From positions 7,148,244 to 7,212,243 of the forward strand of contig NC_052359.1 in NCBI RefSeq assembly GCF_009727055.1: a DNA stretch of 64,000 bases, given 5' to 3'. The stretch is from Benincasa hispida (lineage: Eukaryota; Streptophyta; Magnoliopsida; Cucurbitales; Cucurbitaceae). Every line of letters begins with the position of its first letter. Position 1 is the first letter of the stretch. The position numbers and the translations under genes are program-made. Below the pieces are notes generated by a model, which saw only the letters and a program-made list of their open reading frames with translations, did no database searches and was not told the DNA's origin. This document shows positions 58,439 through 64,000 of this stretch, piece after piece.

Positions 58439-58764
58439 AAGAGCGTAACTAGGTTCAACACCGCATTCGAATAAGTAATCGCAAAGTCTTGAATTGTTTT
58501 GAATGAACACATTCTCAAAAGCTAAACGCAAAGTCGCGGGGAATGAATAAAATTTTTTTGAGCAAAGGCTTGTCGGATCTAAACTTAGAAAAGATCTTTT
58601 GGAAGAAGCAGCTGAAGTAGAGGAGAGCGTTGCGGCCATGGTTAGAGGAATGAGTAAATTATATTCTGAGAAGCTGGTCATCGCAAAGGAAAGCCAGAAG
58701 GTGAGTTAAGAATTTCTTGAGTACAACTCATGCTTGAGGACAAGCATGATTCTATGTTTGGGGG

Positions 58765-60822
58765 TGTGATGACGGGTAGAAATGCACGTCATCTTAGGCA
58801 TTTTTATTTAGAATTATGAGGATTGTTAAGTGCAATATATTGGAAATATGTTAGGAATTCATGAGAAAATGATTTTACGTCATTCAGCATTAAGGATCTC
58901 GGCTAACCCACTATTATGTGTTATTATGCATTCAATTGTCTATCTTTGTAGCTAACGCAGGAAGCGGATGCATACGCGGAAGCCGGGCTATCACAGAGAC
59001 GATCGTATGCGGAGAATTTCTCCATCGCAGAGGCGAACGCATACGTTTAACGCATAGGTGTTGCGGTAATCAACCGCATGCATCCATCGCATAGAAGTTA
59101 TGATCGTCAAGCAATTGCGGTCATCGCGTAGAAGTTGTGGCTACACGATGATAACCATAATAGCAGGATGAACGCAAGGTTGGAGGAATGGAAACATTAA
59201 CGCATATCTTGGGAGAATCAAAAGATGATGTTGACATTTCACCTACCACGCCGTTAGCAGCAGAGATTCAGAAAAGGACCATCGCGCCGTGAATGTCAGA
59301 ATCAGAGCAGGTTCATTAATGTTGTCGGCGATCAACCTCTATAAATAGAAGCCGATGAGTAGAATTCCATTTTATCCAAGGTTTTTTGCCTGAGGGCGGA
59401 TCCTTGTGATCCAGACCAAAGCATTAGAAAAAAGCTTGAGAGTTCTTCATCTCCTTCATCCATTCCGAGTGACGACCGGAACCTTCACTGGAGTTAGAGC
59501 TCGAGAGAGTCAGCTCCATTGCCCTTCCATGGCACCACCGGCAGCCTTGACACACATCTGCTGGAAGCAAGACATTGCTTCCAGCTAGCTTTTCCATTTC
59601 TCCTCTTTTCTTATATTGTATTGTATTACATTTTGGCTTAAGGAATTAATACATTTTGTGATCAATGCATTTCTATGTTTCCTTCAATTTCATATCCATC
59701 CTCCTTTACTTAGCATCTTTAACATTCATTGCATCACTCAGTGAGATTGCTAGAGTATCGCATACTTAATCATGCGACATAGGAATATGAAGCATGTAAC
59801 AAACCACCGGGAGGTGTGCATTGCGTAAGTGTTGTGAGAAAAGCTTATTTGCTTAGTGTGAAGCTGTAGCAATGCCTTTCTATAGGCAGACGCAATGCTT
59901 GTTTATGAGTAATTTCAGCAACAACTAACTGCCTGGGAGGGTAAGTAGTTGGTCGCATTAAGCAATGTAAGCAAGTGTTCATTAGAGATAAGAATAATCT
60001 TACATCAGCCAAGTTTATGTGGTTACCTTATCTTATGAGCGCATCATTCATCATTTAGGCATACTTGGGAGAGTAGTCTAAAAACCAAATCTAAGACTCT
60101 TGAGAACGGATTGGAACGCATAAGAAAGAATGGGGAACTTAGAGATAAGCTCTATTTGCAATTACACAACGTATGCACCCTACGGAGAGGATATCCAAGA
60201 AGTAGGATACGGTGGTATGCGGTCATCTTGTTTATGTGTGGAAGCACATGAGCAGGAATAGAGACTTAGAAATAAGGCCTCTTGACATGTCGCATATACA
60301 TCACATGCGTCAAATAATTAGGCTCAAGTGTGTGTAGCATGAGCGCATAGCTTGCGTTGGCTGAGGTTGCCCTTGTGGTCAAGCTTAGGGTTGCGATGAA
60401 GACATCCTCACATTTTATCTATTTTCCATGCATTTTACTACGCCTCAACAGTTGTCGTGTCTCTACTCTCATTCATACTTCCAATGCTTTGTCTGTTAGT
60501 TAGGAGTAGTTATTAGCTTATACCCTCCATCTTTCTTTTATTCATCTGCCGCAAACACATCACCGCATACATTTAGTTACAAGTCCTTGAGTTCGACCTC
60601 GAATCACCAGAGAAACTTGCGTTCGTGTTATACTTGGCGTGAGCGCAAGAAAACTTGTGACAGGAACGCATGGTCATCGCACACATTCATAATCATTTAT
60701 TTTCTTTCCAATGCATGACCACCGATGCATGAGTATAAACGCATAACCTAAGACATGCATCGCATATTGCGTTCACCATAATTTTAGTCATCGTCTTTGA
60801 CGGCTAATTTCACGCCACATCA
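58765..60822 (+). mobile_element. Family C LTR 4 (best preserved)
   Basis: TGTGATGACGGG at 58765 directly after a GTTTGGGGG tract, to GCCACATCA at 60822, 2058 bp. TATAAATA at 59340-59347. The reference copy for the group. Shared between internal regions 2 and 3. Confidence 0.9.
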
Positions 60823-60828
60823 AGTTTT

Positions 60829-60846
60829 TGACGCCGTTGTCGGGGA
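60829..60846 (+). other. Primer binding site, tRNA-Asp type (copy 3)
   Basis: TGACGCCGTTGTCGGGGA, two mismatches from the Athila-type site, six bases after the LTR end. Confidence 0.78.
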
Positions 60847-61801
60847 CTTGAAAACTAATTGTTTATTGAGTTTTGTGTTTTTGCAAGCAACCTTTTTACC
60901 TTGGGAGTATTGTAGCTTGTGCGACCAAGCTGCAACCAATATTGAAGTGTAGGTGATGTGCCGAAAGCCAATATTGACCCCAAGATAGAAGGGCAATCAG
61001 TCGCAGAGCTGAAGGCAGTTCTAAGCACATGGTGGCCAACATACGCCTAACAATTGTCGGAAGTTCTATTGGTCAAGGAACGCCCCTTGACCTAAGCAGT
61101 TGAGAGCAATCTCCTGCATGGGAGACTCATTGCGGTGACAACACTCCTATTTCTCCAGGGACGTCTTCTACTCTATCTTTACCTTGCGTTCTTAGTTTAG
61201 TTTAGTTTATTTTTATTATTATTTTGGATATGCGGTTTCTTCCTTGGCTTTGGTGCATTTACTCCTCATAGGTACGACAATAATTCTCCTCGGTGCGCAG
61301 TTACAACGGAAGAATTCCCTCCATCTTTTAACGCATGGCTTCGATCGCATGAACTCCAAAGCATGGTCGCATGTGTTATTCTGCTTAAGGTTCTTTTCTT
61401 GTTATCTTTTATGCATTATCCTTTTGAAATTATCCTTGTCTAATTGCATTATTTTGCGATGCATCTATAATGGTACGTATAATTCATCGCCTCCGCTAAC
61501 TAAGCATTGCAAGGCTCTCCTTACTTTTAATAGCTTCTTCAAATTTTGAAAGTCAAGTTTTATTATGTGCAAATGTTTGCTCAAACATTTATTACCGCAT
61601 TTCTGTTGAGTTTGTTTTTAGCTTTGTGGTGAGAGCGCTGCCAACCTCAAAGTTTGGGGGTGGCAGCGATCCCGGAGAATTGCGTACATTACATTGCGAT
61701 CATTCTATAAAAAAAATAATAAAAAAAATGAGAATAACAACTTCAATGTCAACGCAATGGGGAAACCCATGTTGATAAGAGTTAAGTTGTGAACGCAACT
61801 T

Positions 61802-61997
61802 ACCCGTAGTTGGATGTCCGCATGACACACGTGAGGGCAAGCCAAAACGAAGGTAAGTCGCCAGGATCTATGCATAAGCGCAACTCCTTTGTCGGGTGCA
61901 AGCCAAATCAAGCAACACAAAAGTTGAGTTGAATATGGAATGCAACCGAAGTTGGATGTTCGCATGACACACGTGGGGGTAAGCCAAAACGAAGAGT
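61802..61997 (+). repeat. Duplicated ~45-bp conserved motif (pair 5)
   Basis: CCGTAGTTGGATGTCCGCAT and AGTTGGATGTTCGCATGACA; both carry CACACGTG (a G-box core) followed by GGGGCAAGCC-like sequence. Confidence 0.85.
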
Positions 61998-62303
61998 GTA
62001 ACAAGGTTCAACACCGCATTCGAATAAGTAATCACAAAGTCTTAAATTGTTTTGAACGAACACATTCTCAAAAGCTAAATGCAAAGTTGTGGGGAATGAA
62101 TAAAAAGTTTTTGAGCAAAGGCTTGCAGAATCTAAACTTAGAAAAGATCTTTTGGAAGAAGCAACCGAAGTGGAGGAGAGTGTTGCGGCCATGGTTAGAG
62201 GAATGAGTAAATTATATTCTGAGAAGCTGGTCATCATAAAGGAAAGCCAGAAGGTGAGTTAAGAATTTCTTGAGTATAACGCATACTTGAGGACAAGCAT
62301 GAT

Positions 62304-62317
62304 TCTAAGTTTGGGGG
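62304..62317 (+). other. Polypurine tract of family C
   Basis: CTAAGTTTGGGGG directly before TGTGATGATGGG. Equivalent tracts precede 58765 and, decayed, 53550. Confidence 0.65.
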
Positions 62318-64000
62318 TGTGATGATGGGCAGAAATGCACATCATTTTAGGCCTTTTATTTAGAATTATGAGGATTGTTAAGTGCAATATGCGGCGAATA
62401 TGTTAGAAATTCATGAGAAAATGAGTTTGCGTCGTTCAACATTAAGAATCTCGGCTAACCCACTATTATGTGTTATTATGCGTTCAATTTTCTATCTTTG
62501 TAGCTAATGCAGGAAGCGGACGCATACGCGGAAGCCAGGCTATTGCAAAGACGATCGCATGCGGAGAATTTCTTCATCGCAAAGGCGAACACATACATTC
62601 AATGCATGGGTGTTGCAGTAATCAACCGCATGCATCCATCGCATAAAAGTTGCGATCGCCAAGCGATTGTGGTCATCGCGTAGAAGTTGTGGCTACACGA
62701 TGATAACCATAATAGCGGGATGAACGCAAGGTTAGTGGAATGAAAACATTAACGCATATTTCAGGAGAATCAAAAGATGATGTTGACATTTCACCTACCA
62801 CGCCGTTAGTAGTAGAGATTCAGAAAAGGACCATCGCGCCGCGAATGTCAGAATTAGAGCAGGTCTATTAATGCTATCGACGATCAACCTCTATATATAG
62901 AAGCCGATGAGCAGAATTTCATTTTATCCAAGGTTTTCTGCCTGAGGGCAGCTCCTTGTGATCCAAACCAAAGCGTTAGAAGAAAGCTTGAGAGTACTTC
63001 ATCTTCTTCATCCATTCCAAGTGACGACTGGAGCCTTCGCCGAAGTTAGAGCTCGAGAGAGTCAACTCCACTGCCCTTCCATGGCACCACCGGTAGCCTT
63101 AACATACATCTGCTGGAAGCAAGACATTGCTTCCAGCTAGCCTTTCCATTTCTCCTCTTTTCTTATATTGTATTGTATTACATTTTGTCTTAAGGAATTA
63201 ATACATTTTGTGATCAATGCATTTCTATGTTTCCTTCGATTTCATCTCCATCCTCCTTTACTTAGCATCTTTAACATTCATTGCATCACTTAGTGAGATT
63301 GCTAGATTATCGCATACTTAATCATGCGGCATAGAAATATGAAGCATGTAGCAAACCATCGGAAGGTGTGCATTGCGTGAGTGTTGTGAGAAAAGCTTAT
63401 TTGCTTAGTGTTAAGTTGTAGCAATGCCTGTCTATAGGCGGATGCAATGCTTGTCTAGGAGTAAAGCCAGCAACAAGTAACTGCTTGGGAGGGTAAGTAG
63501 TTGGTCGCATTAAGCAATGTAAGCAATTGTTCACTAGAGGTAGGAATAATCTTACGTCAGCTAAGTTTATGCTGTTACCTTGTCTTATGAGCGCATCATT
63601 CATAATTTAGGCATACTTGGGAGAGTAGTCTAAAAACCAAATCTAAGACTCGAGAAAGCGGATTGGAATGCATAAGCAAGAATGGGGAACTTAGAGATAA
63701 GCTCCGTTTGTTATTACACAGTGTATGCACCCTACGGAGAGGATATTGCATGCGTCCAAGAAGTAGGATACGGTGGTATACGGTCATCTTGTTTAGGATA
63801 CGGTGGTATGCGGTCTTCTTGTTTATGTATGAAGGCACATGAGCAGGAATAGAGACTTAGAAATAAGGCCTATCGACACGTCACATATACATCGCATGCA
63901 TCCTATAATTAAGCTCAAGTGTGTGTAGCATGAGTGCATAGCTTGCGTGGCTGAGGTTGCCCTTGTGGTCAAGCTTAGGGTTGCGATGAAGACATCCTCA
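62318..64000 (+). mobile_element. Family C LTR 5 (runs off the window)
   Basis: TGTGATGATGGG at 62318; collinear with LTR 4 to the end of the window. TATATATA at 62892-62899. Contains a small local duplication AGGATACGGTGGTATRCGGTC at about 63765-63810. Confidence 0.9.

Larger units (their letters stand above)
57259..58764 (+). mobile_element. Family C internal region 2 (non-autonomous)
   Basis: About 1.5 kb, collinear with internal regions 1 and 3. Duplicated 45-bp motif at about 58250-58292 and 58396-58438. The coding-like tail near 58596-58710 reads VEESVAAMVRGMSKLYSE in one frame and stops shortly after. No retroelement domain found. Confidence 0.75.
60823..62317 (+). mobile_element. Family C internal region 3 (non-autonomous)
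   Basis: About 1.5 kb bounded by primer site and a TTCTAAGTTTGGGGG tract. Duplicated 45-bp motif at about 61802-61844 and 61955-61997. The coding-like tail (62150-62258) reads EEATEVEESVAAMVRGMSK in one frame, then stops. No gag or pol. Confidence 0.78.

Noticed and set aside
1..64000. A cellular gene or a new multi-gene system
   Set aside because: I checked both strands for conserved domains outside retroelements and found none; unexplained stretches are LTR, leader or repeat sequence.

Overview
This is nuclear DNA from a flowering plant, most likely a eudicot. Every coding trace I can read belongs to plant LTR retrotransposons: Ty1/copia gag-pol with a primer site for initiator tRNA-Met, and Ty3/gypsy Athila-like gag-protease with a primer site of the tRNA-Asp type. 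No cellular gene, rRNA or tRNA gene is recognisable in the 64 kb. Long 2-kb LTRs, deep nesting, a satellite block, stop-riddled coding remnants and two assembly gaps suggest gene-poor heterochromatin. A cucurbit source is only a guess.

Three groups of LTR are present. Family A (copia) has LTRs of about 1.9-2.2 kb that begin TGTTGGGGTTGATGCC or a variant and end ...TTCCTTCA. Family B is a diverged relative of A with LTRs of about 1.95 kb. Family C/Athila has LTRs that begin TGTGATGACGGG or TGTAATAACGGG, carry a TATAAATA box about 500-530 bp in, and are rich in GCGAT/CGCAT words.

Layout. 1-10527: a minus-strand Athila-like element (5' LTR at the high end, gag, zinc knuckle, protease, 3' LTR at the low end) with no trace of RT, RNase H or integrase. 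It is broken by three LTR insertions (1-548, 2890-5023, 5527-7479). 10528-12412: family A leader and LTR fragments. 12413-14817: a GC-rich satellite with a period of about 155 bp, arranged as two opposed blocks and ending at a 100-N gap. 14918-19726: the 3' half of a plus-strand copia element and its LTR. 19727-21023: a 90-bp minisatellite and family B LTR remains.

21024-50085: one minus-strand copia element with its 3' LTR at 21024-24864 and its 5' end lost. It has been invaded by a solo LTR (22194-24282), by a solo LTR that itself holds another solo LTR (25958-30147 around 26220-28453), by a truncated LTR (32079-33740), and by a complete plus-strand copia element (34023-47677, target duplication TCAGG). 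That last element holds a minus-strand Athila-related fragment (about 42437-45555).

50086-64000: a tandem chain of non-autonomous LTR elements (LTR-internal-LTR-internal-LTR). Their internal regions are about 1.5 kb and lack gag-pol, and one LTR is a mosaic.

The clearest results are four insertions with exact 5-bp target duplications (TCCCT, CATGT, CACAC+TGGGT in a nested pair, TCAGG), the gag-protease-only element, the chain of non-autonomous elements, a duplicated ~45-bp motif conserved across all Athila-related elements, and a 71-bp exact duplication around a single N that looks like an assembly error.
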